From assembly GCF_028198165.1 (NCBI RefSeq), contig NZ_CP116339.1:1929001-1993000 (forward strand): a stretch of 64,000 nucleotides of DNA, in the 5' to 3' direction. The stretch comes from Pseudoxanthomonas sp. JBR18 (GTDB lineage: Bacteria > Pseudomonadota > Gammaproteobacteria > Xanthomonadales > Xanthomonadaceae). Shown in pieces: positions 14,811 through 23,249 of this stretch. Every line of letters begins with the position of its first letter. Position 1 is the stretch's first letter. Under the pieces are notes generated by a model, which worked only from the letters and a program-made list of their open reading frames with translations, had not been told where the DNA came from and did not search any database. The position numbers and the translations under genes are program-made.

Positions 14811-17030
14811 TTAGAAGTCCAAGGTGACGCTGGCGAAGAACGTACGCGGATCGCCCAGGAACATGTAGGTGGCCGAGCCGCCGATCCAGTACGACTTGTC
14901 GAACAGGTTGTTGACGCCCGCACGGTAGGTCAACGCATGGGCGCCCACCAACTGCTGGTACTTGGCCGACACATCCACCAGCGTGTACGAAGGCGTCTCG
15001 ATCGTCAGCTGCCTGCCGGCGTTCTCATAGGCCACGGTCCTGCCGGTGTAGCGCGCCTGTCCGGAGAAGGACAAGCCCTCGATCGAGCTCAGCGCGTAGT
15101 CCACGTGCACCGCGCCGGAATAGTCGAACGCGCCTGGCACCTTCTTGTCCAGCAGCCAGGGCGAGGACGCGTTGAGGTAGTCGGCCTTGTCCAGCCACAC
15201 CGCCGAGGCGCCGACAGCGAGGTCGTCGGTCAGCTTGACGTCGATCGATGCATCCAGGCCCTGGTAGCGGCTGATGCCGCTCTGCACCCAGTAGTTGGCC
15301 TCGTTGGCGTAGCCGGTGCCGCGGTCCACGCGGAAGGCCGCGGCCGTGGCGCGCACCGTACGGCCGTCCTGCTTGTAGCCGATCTCCCACTGCTTGCTGG
15401 TGTTGGGGTCGGTCAACTGCCCGGCGTTGGCATAGACCTGCTGCACCGAATTACCTGGTTCCAATGCCTCGGAGTAGCTGGCATAGAAGGTGGTGTCGGC
15501 CTGCGGCTTGTACATCAGGGCCAGGGTCGGGGTGGTCTCGTCGGTGCTCAGGTCGATCCGGGTCTTGCTGAAGTCCGTGGCCGAAGCAAACGTGTACAGG
15601 TTCTGGTGCTGCTGGTAGTGGGTGAAGCGCACCCCGACGATGGCCAGCCAGTTGGGCGTGAACTCGATGGTGTCGCTGACGAAGAACGCCTTCTGCTCGT
15701 TCCCGTTGTTGGGGAACATGCGCTGGTTCTTGACGTCGATCGGCGTGTAGTCGAACGCGGTGCTGGTGTACAGGTTGCGATACCCATAGCTCACGAAGCC
15801 CGGGTACTGGTGAGACAGGCCACGGTCTTCCTGCTGGCGGATCACGGTGGCGCCGAAGACCAGCTTGTTGCTGGTGCCCAGCACGTCCACCTCGCCGCTG
15901 ACCAGCAGCTGGGCGTCGTCGTTGTCGTAGGTGGTGCGGCTCTCGAAGACGCGGTCCTGGTAGCGGCCGCTGGCGTCGAGCAGGTTGAGGTAGCCCTTGG
16001 AGTAGATCTGGTCGGTGCGGCTGTGGGTGTAGCGCAGATCCGCGTTCCAGCCCGGCGCGAACTTCCAGTTGAAGCCGGTGCCGACGTAGAGGAAGCGCGG
16101 GTTGTCGTAGGCCTCGTTGGCCTGCGGGTTGCGCACCACGTCATCGGCGCTGGGCAGCTTGGCCTGATTGTAGGCGCTGACGTAGATCATCGGCGCGGGC
16201 TTGTCGAACTCGGATTTCAGGTAGATCGAGTCGAACGACCAGGTGATTGCATCGGTCAGGTTGGCGGTCGTGGACAGGGCGATGGACTGGCGCTTGACGT
16301 CGGTGCCGGTCGGCGTGGTGCCGTTCTCGTTGACCGCGTTGAGGCGGAAGCCCAGGCCGCTGCCATCGGTGGCGCCGCGGCCGATGTCCACGTGCTCCTT
16401 GAGCAGGTTGTCGGACGTCCAGCCGAAGTCGACGCTGAGCAGGCTGCCTTCCACCGGCTTCTTGGTCACGTAGTTGACTGCGCCGCCGGGGGAGGTGAAG
16501 CCGTACATGAAACCGGACGCGCCCTTCATCAGCTGGATCTGGTCCATGACCTCCATCGGCAGGCTCAGGCCCCAGGTGGTGATCGGCACGCCGTTCAACT
16601 TCTGGCTGCCGTCGGTGGAGGAGATCGGGATGCCGCGCACCGAGATGAACGAACCCCAGCCGGTGTAGGCGCCACCGGCCTGGCGGGTGACGCTGGCGTC
16701 GCCGGCGAAGGCCTCGTACACCGAAGGCGGCTGCTTGTCCTGCAGCGCCTCGGAGGGGACCGCGGAGATGGAGAACGGCGTGTTGAGCTTGGACACCACG
16801 CCGAACGCACCGCCGGTCACGTCCTTGATTTCGCGCGTGCCCTTGATGATCACCTTGCCCAGCTCGGTCGGCTTGCTGCCAGTCTGGTCATCGTTGCTGC
16901 TGGCTTCCTGCGCATGCAGTGGCAGCGCGCTGACGACCAGCACCGCGGCCAGCGCGCAGGCCAGCGGGTGCGGGCGGGGACGGGAAGAGTGCGTGGCCGG
17001 AATGGCGGGCGTGGCGGCGGGCTCGTTCAT
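14811..17030 (-). CDS. TonB-dependent outer-membrane receptor, FhuA/siderophore-like
   Basis: 739 residues from the ATG at 17030. A long N-terminus leads to a signal sequence core (ALAAVLVVSALPLHAQ, about residues 33-48). A TonB-box-like stretch (ELGKVIIKGTRE), a plug domain (TPFSISAVPSEALQDKQPPS; SFISVRGIPIS; MKGASGFMYGFTSPGGAVNY) and a long beta barrel follow, ending in the beta-signal TFFASVTLDF with a C-terminal Phe. The plug resembles receptors for ferric siderophores. It lies 114 bp downstream of the nitrilase stop and in the same direction, so it may be the uptake step of the LuxR-controlled unit, or an independent iron receptor. Confidence 0.9.
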   Translation of the reverse strand: MNEPAATPAIPATHSSRPRPHPLACALAAVLVVSALPLHAQEASSNDDQTGSKPTELGKVIIKGTREIKDVTGGAFGVVSKLNTPFSISAVPSEALQDKQPPSVYEAFAGDASVTRQAGGAYTGWGSFISVRGIPISSTDGSQKLNGVPITTWGLSLPMEVMDQIQLMKGASGFMYGFTSPGGAVNYVTKKPVEGSLLSVDFGWTSDNLLKEHVDIGRGATDGSGLGFRLNAVNENGTTPTGTDVKRQSIALSTTANLTDAITWSFDSIYLKSEFDKPAPMIYVSAYNQAKLPSADDVVRNPQANEAYDNPRFLYVGTGFNWKFAPGWNADLRYTHSRTDQIYSKGYLNLLDASGRYQDRVFESRTTYDNDDAQLLVSGEVDVLGTSNKLVFGATVIRQQEDRGLSHQYPGFVSYGYRNLYTSTAFDYTPIDVKNQRMFPNNGNEQKAFFVSDTIEFTPNWLAIVGVRFTHYQQHQNLYTFASATDFSKTRIDLSTDETTPTLALMYKPQADTTFYASYSEALEPGNSVQQVYANAGQLTDPNTSKQWEIGYKQDGRTVRATAAAFRVDRGTGYANEANYWVQSGISRYQGLDASIDVKLTDDLAVGASAVWLDKADYLNASSPWLLDKKVPGAFDYSGAVHVDYALSSIEGLSFSGQARYTGRTVAYENAGRQLTIETPSYTLVDVSAKYQQLVGAHALTYRAGVNNLFDKSYWIGGSATYMFLGDPRTFFASVTLDF

Positions 17031-17144
17031 GGCAAGACGGTCCTGTGTGGGCGGTGCGCGAATGGGGAGGGAAGTGGTGGGCACGGCGGGCCTGCGCGGA
17101 GGCGGGCGCGTCGATCAAGCTGTGCGGCACATGGCCGCCTGGCG

Positions 17145-17999
17145 TCAGTCCGTGACGGTGATGACGTCCGCAGGGAGCAGGGCACGTTCCTGCTCCAGGC
17201 AAGGCAGGCGTGCGCGGGTCTGCCTGGACTGGTCGGGATCGAGGTCGGCGTAGAGGATGGTCGGTGCCTCCTGCGCCTCGGCCAGCAGCTCGCCGAAGGG
17301 CGAGATCACCCGGCTGTGGCCATACACCTTGAGGCCTGCACGTTCGCCGCACTGCGCCGCGGCGATGACGTAGCTGCCGGTCTCGATGGCGCGGGCGCGC
17401 AGGAGCACGTCCCAATGCAGCGGACCGGTGATGACCGAGAACGACGCCGGCACCAGGAGCACGTCGGCGCCGGCCTTGGCCAGGGCCCGATGCAGGTAGC
17501 CGAAGCGCACGTCGTAACAGATCGACATGCCCAGGGTGATGCCCAGCGGTGCGATGTGGACGACGACCGGGGCGCCCGTGCCGGGCTTGACGCTGGTGGA
17601 CTCGCGGAAATCGCCAGCGCCGCCCAGCTTGACGTCGAAGGTGTGCAGCTTGTCGTAGCGCGCGGCGATCGTGCCGGAGGGCGTGATCAGATGACTGCGA
17701 TTCCAGATGCGGTCGCCCTCCTCGGTGCGCACCAGGAGTGATCCGGTATGTAGCCAGAGTCCCAATTCGCTGGCCAGCGAGCGGCACATCGCCAGGGTGG
17801 TGTCCTGCGCTTCGGGCACGCAGGCCGCGGGATACGCGGTGACCTCGGGCAACAGCAGGTTGGCGGCTTCGGGCAGGCAGACCAGGCGGGCGCCTGCGGC
17901 AGCGGCCTCGCGCACGGCGCGCTCGATCTGGCGGTTGTTGTCGGCCACTGCGGTGCCGGTGCACAGCTGGACAGCGGCGATCTTCACAGGTGGATTCAT
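17145..17999 (-). CDS. Carbon-nitrogen hydrolase (nitrilase superfamily amidase)
   Basis: 284 residues. The catalytic triad is visible: Glu44 (CLPEAAN), Lys117 (RYDKLHTFD) and Cys161 (SICYDVRFG). The family hydrolyses non-peptide C-N bonds of amides in the cytoplasm; this sequence is close to the Nit1/Nit2 omega-amidase-like branch ([18 protein letters not shown]). Its ATG overlaps the stop of the proline iminopeptidase by 4 nt, so the two are co-translated. Beside an OryR/PipR-type regulator and divergent to ethanolamine ammonia-lyase, it could release ethanolamine from an amide signal or nutrient. That is an inference from context. Confidence 0.9.
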   Translation of the reverse strand: MNPPVKIAAVQLCTGTAVADNNRQIERAVREAAAAGARLVCLPEAANLLLPEVTAYPAACVPEAQDTTLAMCRSLASELGLWLHTGSLLVRTEEGDRIWNRSHLITPSGTIAARYDKLHTFDVKLGGAGDFRESTSVKPGTGAPVVVHIAPLGITLGMSICYDVRFGYLHRALAKAGADVLLVPASFSVITGPLHWDVLLRARAIETGSYVIAAAQCGERAGLKVYGHSRVISPFGELLAEAQEAPTILYADLDPDQSRQTRARLPCLEQERALLPADVITVTD

Positions 18000-18919
18000 G
18001 TGCTGGCCCTGGAGGATGGATCGTGCGCGGCCAGGAACCGGCCGATCTCGTGCATGGTCTTGGCGCGCTCTTCGACGTGGCACATGTGCGAGGACTCCTC
18101 CATCAGCACCCAGCGCGCACCGGGGATGCCATCGACGTAGCCGGCCACGCACGCGGGCGTGGCCTCGTCGTGGCGCCCTGACAGCACCAGCGTCGGCACG
18201 TTGATCTGCGCGGCGCGCTCGCCGATGTCCCAGTCGCGCAACGAGCCGATCACGTGGAACTCGGTCGGTCCGTTCATCGCCAGATACACCGTCGGGTCGC
18301 TGGCCATCGCATCGAAGGTGCGCCTGACCTCGTCTGGCCAGGTCTCCAGCCGGCACACGTGGCGACGATAGAAGACCTCGGTGGCCGCCAGGTACTCAGG
18401 ATGGCCGTAGTCCCCGCTTGCCTCGTGGCGCTCCAGGGCCTGGCGCACGTCCGGGGGCAGGTCCTGTCGCAGCCGCAGTGCCTCGCTCACCCAGACCGGG
18501 AACGAGGACGGTGATGAGCAGATCACCAGCGCATTGAGACCGGCAGGCCGCCGCACGGCATGCTCGGCTGACAGGACCCCGCCCCAGGATTGCCCCAGCA
18601 GGTTGTAGCGTCCGGCGACGCCCAGGTGTGCGGTCAGGTTGTCGAGTTCTTCCAGGAACAGCGCGATGGACCAGAACGCGCTGGGCGCCTCGCGCAGGTG
18701 GGTGGAGCGGCCGTTGCCCAACTGGTCGTAGTGGATCACCGCGCGCCCATCCTCTGCCAGGTCGGCAAAGGCATCGACGTAGTCGTGCGTGCAACCGGGC
18801 CCGCCGTGCGCGACCACCAGCGGTACCTTCCCGGATTCCAGCGTCCCGGTGACGCGGTACCAGGTCTGGTGTCCGTTGAAGGGCGCGTAACCCTCGCGCT
18901 GCGCGGTGTTGCTTGACAT
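17996..18919 (-). CDS. pip: Proline iminopeptidase (alpha/beta hydrolase, peptidase S33)
   Basis: 307 residues, no signal peptide. Oxyanion motif VAHGGPGC (residues 37-43), nucleophile Ser111 in LLGQSWGGV, Asp251 in LSGRHDEAT and His278 in EESSHMCH complete the triad. Such enzymes remove N-terminal proline, or act on small amides. In Xanthomonas and plant-associated Pseudomonas a pip gene lies beside an OryR/PipR-type LuxR solo and is its main target; the same arrangement is seen here, with the LuxR gene 178 bp upstream on the same strand and a lux-box-like element between. It overlaps the C-N hydrolase gene downstream. Confidence 0.9.
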   Translation of the reverse strand: MSSNTAQREGYAPFNGHQTWYRVTGTLESGKVPLVVAHGGPGCTHDYVDAFADLAEDGRAVIHYDQLGNGRSTHLREAPSAFWSIALFLEELDNLTAHLGVAGRYNLLGQSWGGVLSAEHAVRRPAGLNALVICSSPSSFPVWVSEALRLRQDLPPDVRQALERHEASGDYGHPEYLAATEVFYRRHVCRLETWPDEVRRTFDAMASDPTVYLAMNGPTEFHVIGSLRDWDIGERAAQINVPTLVLSGRHDEATPACVAGYVDGIPGARWVLMEESSHMCHVEERAKTMHEIGRFLAAHDPSSRAST

Positions 18920-18984
18920 GCGGTCTTTCTCACGACGGGGACATCCCCCGCCGTCAAGACTCTCCCGCTGGCGCCGCCGCGGAC

Positions 18985-19004
18985 AACTATAAAAAATTGC
19001 AGTT
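18985..19004 (-). promoter_or_regulatory. Candidate lux box upstream of pip
   Basis: A 20-bp AT-rich element whose outer bases AACT and AGTT are an inverted repeat, with two further matching pairs inside; six of ten pairs match. The size, partial symmetry and CT...CAG ends fit LuxR-type sites. Its centre lies 76 nt before the pip start. If it acted at about -42, transcription would begin about 33 nt before the ATG. Confidence 0.45.
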
Positions 19005-19097
19005 TTATTGCCCGGCCCGGTCACTACGATGACCTGATGCGGCCGCAGTGGCATGCGCCGCGGGCGGCGATGCCGCCGCGTTGGTCCACACATCAAT

Positions 19098-19871
19098 TCA
19101 ACTGCTCAGGTATCCGAAATGCGCCGCACGGGCGATGGCATGGGCGCGGTTGCGCCCCCCCAGCTTGCGGGCCGCGGTCTGCAGGTGCAGCACGATGGTC
19201 GACTCGGCGCGGTTGAGCCGCGCGGCGATCTGCTTGGTCGACAGGCCCTGCGCGGCCAGCGCGATGCACTCGCGCTCGCGCACGCTCAGCTTCATCCCGG
19301 CCGGAGTCAGCTCATCCTTGCCGAACAGCCCCAGCAAGCGGTCGTTGGTGGCATGGGCCAGATAGGTCAGGCGCATCAGGCTGAGATCGCGCACGTCCTC
19401 CACCTCGGCATAGCTTTCGTCGCGCCACAGGCCGGTGAGCGTGGCGAAGCGGTTCCCGGGCATGTGCAGCGGCACGGTGACCCCGCGCGAGTAGCGCCAG
19501 TCCTGCAGCACGGTGGAAACCGCCACGGTCGCATCGCCCAGGCTGGCCTGCAGGGCCGAAGCTTCCTTGGCGTGGTAGGACCAGAAGAACGGGCTGGACC
19601 CGCGCAGCGCCAGCGCCTGCACCGGGTCCTGCTGGTACAGGCCCTGCTCCATCCACAGGCGCCGCATTTCCTCGGGCATGTTGCGCAGCTCGATGAAGCT
19701 CGGGCTGATCATCGCGCCCTCAGGGGTCAGCGGTACCGGGGTGAAGTCGTAGATCAGCGCATCGAAGCCGATCGCCCGGGCGATCTCCAGCGCGCTGGTG
19801 ATGCAGCCGGTGATGCTGTCGGCGGCCGGGACCAGATGCTGGAGCGTGAGCGAGCTGGGGGTGTCATGCAT
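19098..19871 (-). CDS. LuxR-family solo regulator of the OryR/PipR plant-signal class
   Basis: 257 residues from the ATG at 19871. The N-terminal half is an autoinducer-binding domain and the C-terminal half a GerE-type helix-turn-helix ([20 protein letters not shown], then [16 protein letters not shown]). Aligned with TraR, Asp70, Pro71 and Trp85 are kept as Asp82, Pro83 and Trp97, but Trp57 is Met69 and Tyr61 is Trp73. Those two changes mark the OryR/XccR/PsoR/PipR subfamily, which responds to plant compounds rather than acyl-homoserine lactones. No luxI gene is in the window. Downstream lie pip and the amidase; divergently lies eutBC. It is very likely an activator of pip and perhaps of the eut genes. 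Confidence 0.9.
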   Translation of the reverse strand: MHDTPSSLTLQHLVPAADSITGCITSALEIARAIGFDALIYDFTPVPLTPEGAMISPSFIELRNMPEEMRRLWMEQGLYQQDPVQALALRGSSPFFWSYHAKEASALQASLGDATVAVSTVLQDWRYSRGVTVPLHMPGNRFATLTGLWRDESYAEVEDVRDLSLMRLTYLAHATNDRLLGLFGKDELTPAGMKLSVRERECIALAAQGLSTKQIAARLNRAESTIVLHLQTAARKLGGRNRAHAIARAAHFGYLSS

Positions 19872-20275
19872 GTGCGATGCCCATCGGATTGGCCAGGACG
19901 AAGCCGCCTTGCGGATGCCTCGTGGTTGTACGCCGCGGCGTGGCCCAAGCAGGCCCTGCGACGTACGCGTCGGTCTTCCGTTGGCTGGCAGGTGACAGCC
20001 GCAGGCCGTGTCAGGCAGCGTCCGTTTCACCTGTCGGGCGCCCGGCCCATCCCCCTGAGCGCAGCCCTCCGTGCGCTCGATCATAGCGCGCGTTTCCCCG
20101 CCGTGAAGCACGCCTGCCGCGGGAGCGCTGATGAATCGTCGCCAGATTGGCGATCCGTCCACTTCCGCACGCGTCTTCCGCTCCGCGATGTGGGTCAATG
20201 TTGCCTGTTCAGCCAGGGGCGCCCGGCCTGCCGTGCCCCACAGTGTCCGCGGCGCCCCCACGCAGGGCATGGTCG
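19872..20275. other. Divergent promoter region between the LuxR solo and eutB
   Basis: 404 bp with no gene I can support. It must contain the promoters for both divergent units. An inverted repeat GGCTG-N8-CAGCC at 19983-20000 is visible, but its spacing does not fit a lux box. No cobalamin riboswitch signature was recognised although EutBC needs adenosylcobalamin. Confidence 0.45.
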
Positions 20276-21682
20276 ATGAGCTTCATGTATCGCCTGGAAG
20301 GCAAGGTCTGGGCCTTTGCCGACCTGCGCGCGCTGCTGGCCAAGGCCAGCCCGGCGCGCTCGGGCGACCAGTTGGCCGGCGTGGCCGCCGGCTCCGAGCT
20401 GGAGCGCATGGCCGCGCGCCATTGCCTGGCCGACGTGCCGTTGCGCCGCTTCCTCAACGATGCGGTGATCCCCTATGAGCGCGACGAGGTCACCCGGCTG
20501 ATCCTGGATACGCATGATGCGGCGGCCTTCGCGCCGGTCGCGCACCTGACCGTGGGCGCGTTCCGCGACTGGCTGCTGTCCGAGCAGGCCGATAGCGTGG
20601 CGCTGGCCCGTCTGGCGCCGGGCATCACCCCGGAGATGGCCGCTGCGGTGAGCAAGCTGATGCGCCATCAGGACCTGATCCTGGTGGCCAGCAAGTGCCG
20701 CGTGGTCACCCGGTTCCGCAACACCATCGGCCTGCCTGGCACGCTGGCCGTGCGCCTGCAGCCCAACCATCCCACCGACGATCTGCGCGGCGTGGCCGCC
20801 TCGCTCGTGGATGGGCTGCTCTACGGCGCTGGCGATGCGGTGATCGGCATCAATCCGGTGAGCGACCACCTGGGCGTGCTGGGCGATCAGGTCCGCATGC
20901 TCGACGGCATCATCCAGGGGCTGGAGATCCCCACCCAGTCCTGCGTGTTGACCCATGTGAGCAACAGCCTGCGGCTGATCGAACGCGGGGCACCGGTGGA
21001 TCTGGTGTTCCAGTCCATCGCCGGGACCCAGGCGGCCAATGCCAGCTTCGGCGTTGACCTCAAGCTGCTGGCCGAGGCGCACGCGGCGGTGCGCGCGCTG
21101 GACCGGGGTACCGTGGGTGGTAACGCGATGTACTTCGAGACCGGGCAGGGCAGCGCGCTGTCGGCCGATGCGCATCACGGCGTGGACCAGCAGACCTGCG
21201 AGGCGCGCGCCTACGCGGTGGCGCGCGCGTTCGATCCGCTGCTGGTCAACACCGTGGTCGGTTTCATCGGGCCGGAGTATCTCTACGACGGCAAGCAGAT
21301 CATCCGCGCGGGCCTGGAGGATCACTTCTGCGGCAAGCTGCTGGGCCTGCCGCTGGGCTGCGACATCTGCTACACCAACCATGCCGAGGCCGATTCCAAC
21401 GACATGGACGTGCTGATGACGCTGCTGGCCGCGGCCGGGCTGACCTTCATGATCGGCGTGCCGGGGGCCGACGACATCATGCTGATGTACCAGAGCACGT
21501 CCTTTCACGACGCGCTGTACCTGCGCCGGTTGCTGCAACGCCGGCGCGCCCCGGAGTTCGAGCAGTGGCTCCAACGCATGGGCATCGCACAGGCCGATGG
21601 CCAGCTGCGTCCCCTGCGTGATACGCGGCCCGAGGCGCTGGATCGCCTGCTGGCCTACATGCCGGCGCAGGGCCCGGCATGA
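20276..21682 (+). CDS. eutB: Ethanolamine ammonia-lyase large subunit
   Basis: 468 residues. I chose the ATG at 20276 because the protein then aligns with family starts (RLEGKVWAFADLRALLAKAS, then RSGDQLAGVAA). Together with EutC it splits ethanolamine into acetaldehyde and ammonia using adenosylcobalamin. Conserved blocks include LPGTLAVRLQPNHPTDDLRG, GDAVIGINPVSD, IPTQSCVLTHV and FIGPEYLYDGKQIIRAGLED. It is coupled to eutC by a 4-nt overlap. No microcompartment, reactivase (eutA) or permease gene lies beside it, so this is the simple cytosolic type. It is divergent from the LuxR solo gene. Confidence 0.95.
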   Translation: MSFMYRLEGKVWAFADLRALLAKASPARSGDQLAGVAAGSELERMAARHCLADVPLRRFLNDAVIPYERDEVTRLILDTHDAAAFAPVAHLTVGAFRDWLLSEQADSVALARLAPGITPEMAAAVSKLMRHQDLILVASKCRVVTRFRNTIGLPGTLAVRLQPNHPTDDLRGVAASLVDGLLYGAGDAVIGINPVSDHLGVLGDQVRMLDGIIQGLEIPTQSCVLTHVSNSLRLIERGAPVDLVFQSIAGTQAANASFGVDLKLLAEAHAAVRALDRGTVGGNAMYFETGQGSALSADAHHGVDQQTCEARAYAVARAFDPLLVNTVVGFIGPEYLYDGKQIIRAGLEDHFCGKLLGLPLGCDICYTNHAEADSNDMDVLMTLLAAAGLTFMIGVPGADDIMLMYQSTSFHDALYLRRLLQRRRAPEFEQWLQRMGIAQADGQLRPLRDTRPEALDRLLAYMPAQGPA

Positions 21683-22488
21683 CCACGCGCGCGCTCCTCA
21701 ACGCAAACGCGCTGTCCGAAGTCGATCCATGGGATGAGCTGCGGCGTTTCACCCCCGCGCGCATCGCCATCGGCCGCAGCGGCGCCAGTCTGCCGACCCG
21801 CGCACTGCTGGACTTCGACCTGGCCCACGCCCGCGCGCGCGATGCCGTGCATGCACCGCTGGATACCGCGCCGCTGTGCAGTGGCCTGTCGGCGCTGGGC
21901 ATGGCGACGGTGGAAGTCCAGAGCGCAGCCGGCGATCGCGCCCAGTATCTGCTGCGGCCTGATCTTGGCCGGCGCCTGTCGCCGCGCTCGGCCCACGCGC
22001 TGCAGGCGCTGGCAGATACGCAACGACAGGCGCCCGACCTGCTGGTGGTCATCGCCGACGGCTTGTCCGCCCTGGCCGTGCAATCGCATGCGCTGCCGGT
22101 GTGCGAACAACTCCTGCGCCAGGCGCCCGCGGGCTGGCGCTGCGACACCGCCGTGCTCGCCAGCCAGGCACGAGTGGCGCTGGGCGACCCGTGTGGCGCG
22201 CTCCTGGGCGCCGGCATGGTCGCAGTGCTCATCGGTGAACGCCCCGGACTGAGTTCGGCCGACAGTCTCGGGATCTATCTCACTGCCCGGCCGCGTGCCG
22301 GCCTGACCGATGCCGACCGCAACTGCATCTCCAACATTCATCGGGCAGGCCTGAGCGCGGCCCAGGCGGCCGCCAAACTGTGGTGGCTGGCATGCGAGGC
22401 TCGCCGCCTGGGTCGTACCGGCGTGGACCTGAAGGACGAATCCGATGTCCTCTTGCCGGACGTCCGGCCCGCGTTGCCCGACATCTAG
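21679..22488 (+). CDS. eutC: Ethanolamine ammonia-lyase small subunit
   Basis: 269 residues, ATG overlapping the eutB stop (ATGA). Family marks: FTPARIAIGRSGASLPTRA near the start, LLVVIADGLSALAV, and the cofactor region ERPGLSSADSLGIYLT followed by RNCISNIHRAGLS. It forms the alpha/beta complex with EutB and helps hold cobalamin. It ends 16 bp before the convergent GST gene. Confidence 0.95.
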   Translation: MTTRALLNANALSEVDPWDELRRFTPARIAIGRSGASLPTRALLDFDLAHARARDAVHAPLDTAPLCSGLSALGMATVEVQSAAGDRAQYLLRPDLGRRLSPRSAHALQALADTQRQAPDLLVVIADGLSALAVQSHALPVCEQLLRQAPAGWRCDTAVLASQARVALGDPCGALLGAGMVAVLIGERPGLSSADSLGIYLTARPRAGLTDADRNCISNIHRAGLSAAQAAAKLWWLACEARRLGRTGVDLKDESDVLLPDVRPALPDI

Positions 22489-22504
22489 GCGATACATCGC
22501 CCAC

Positions 22505-23164
22505 TCAGGCGCCGGGCTGCTGCGAGTGTTCGAACACCGCGCGCTGCGCGGCGAAGGCGCGCTGGTAGGCCGCTCGCGCCGTGGCGCGCGCGACATAGGC
22601 GGTGAGGTTGGGAGATCCGTCGATCAGGCCGCTGCTGCCCAGGCGCAGTAGCACCGAGACCATCATCAGGTCGCCGCAGCTGAAGTCGCCTTCCAGCCAA
22701 TCGCGTTCTCCCAGGGCGTCGGACAGCTCACCCAGGCGCTGGCGCACGCGCCCATCCAGCTGCGCCAGCCGGTGTTCGAACCACGGCTGCTCGTGCTCGA
22801 ACAGCGTGCACATCGACCGCTCCACGACCGGTGGTTCGACCGTGTTGAGCGCGGCAAACAGCCAGGCGATCGCGCGTATGCGTGCCTGCGGATCGCGCGG
22901 CAACAGCCCGGGCCGCTGCTCGGCAAGGTGCAGCACGATGGCACCGGATTCGAACAGCACCAGCCCGTCCTCGGTCTCCCAGGTCGGGATCTGGCCGAAG
23001 GGTTGCAGTGCCAGGTGGCTCGGCTGCTTCATCTGGTCGAAGGACAACAGGCGCACGGCATAAGGCTGGCCGGTCTCCTCCAGGGCCCAGCGCACCCGCA
23101 TGTCGCGGGCCAGGCCACGACCCCGATCGGGCGAGTTGGCAAAAGCGGTCAGGATCGGGGGCAT
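22505..23164 (-). CDS. Glutathione S-transferase family protein
   Basis: 219 residues from the ATG at 23164. The thioredoxin-like N-terminal domain has FGQIPTWETEDGLVLFESGAI, with the cis-Pro and the Glu-Ser that bind glutathione, and an all-helical C-terminal domain follows (WLEGDFSCGDLMMVSVLLRL). The catalytic residue near the N-terminus is not obvious. It follows the LysR gene by 85 bp on the same strand and may be under its control. Substrate unknown; detoxification is the usual role. Confidence 0.85.
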   Translation of the reverse strand: MPPILTAFANSPDRGRGLARDMRVRWALEETGQPYAVRLLSFDQMKQPSHLALQPFGQIPTWETEDGLVLFESGAIVLHLAEQRPGLLPRDPQARIRAIAWLFAALNTVEPPVVERSMCTLFEHEQPWFEHRLAQLDGRVRQRLGELSDALGERDWLEGDFSCGDLMMVSVLLRLGSSGLIDGSPNLTAYVARATARAAYQRAFAAQRAVFEHSQQPGA

Positions 23165-23249
23165 CGACGACTCCGTTACGCAGCGGGATGGATAGATGGG
23201 CGACGAACGACAGCAGGCAAACGCGACACAGGGCGACGGCAACCAATCG

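Noticed and set aside
14727..17741. Very long open frame on the plus strand (about 1000 codons) and similar ones at 1783-3318, 4587-7025, 32059-34464, 43226-44461, 45041-46546 and 50917-53562
   Set aside because: Each lies antisense to a well-recognised gene and reads as His/Arg/Val/Gly-rich sequence without any family motif. In GC-rich DNA such frames arise from the codon bias of the opposite strand.
19983..20000. Inverted repeat GGCTG-N8-CAGCC as a lux box for eutB
   Set aside because: The spacing between CTG and CAG is 8, not the 10 of lux boxes, and inverted repeats of five G/C bases are frequent in this composition.
19872..20275. Cobalamin riboswitch ahead of eutBC
   Set aside because: No B12-box-like sequence or convincing fold was recognised in this region, although the enzyme needs the cofactor.
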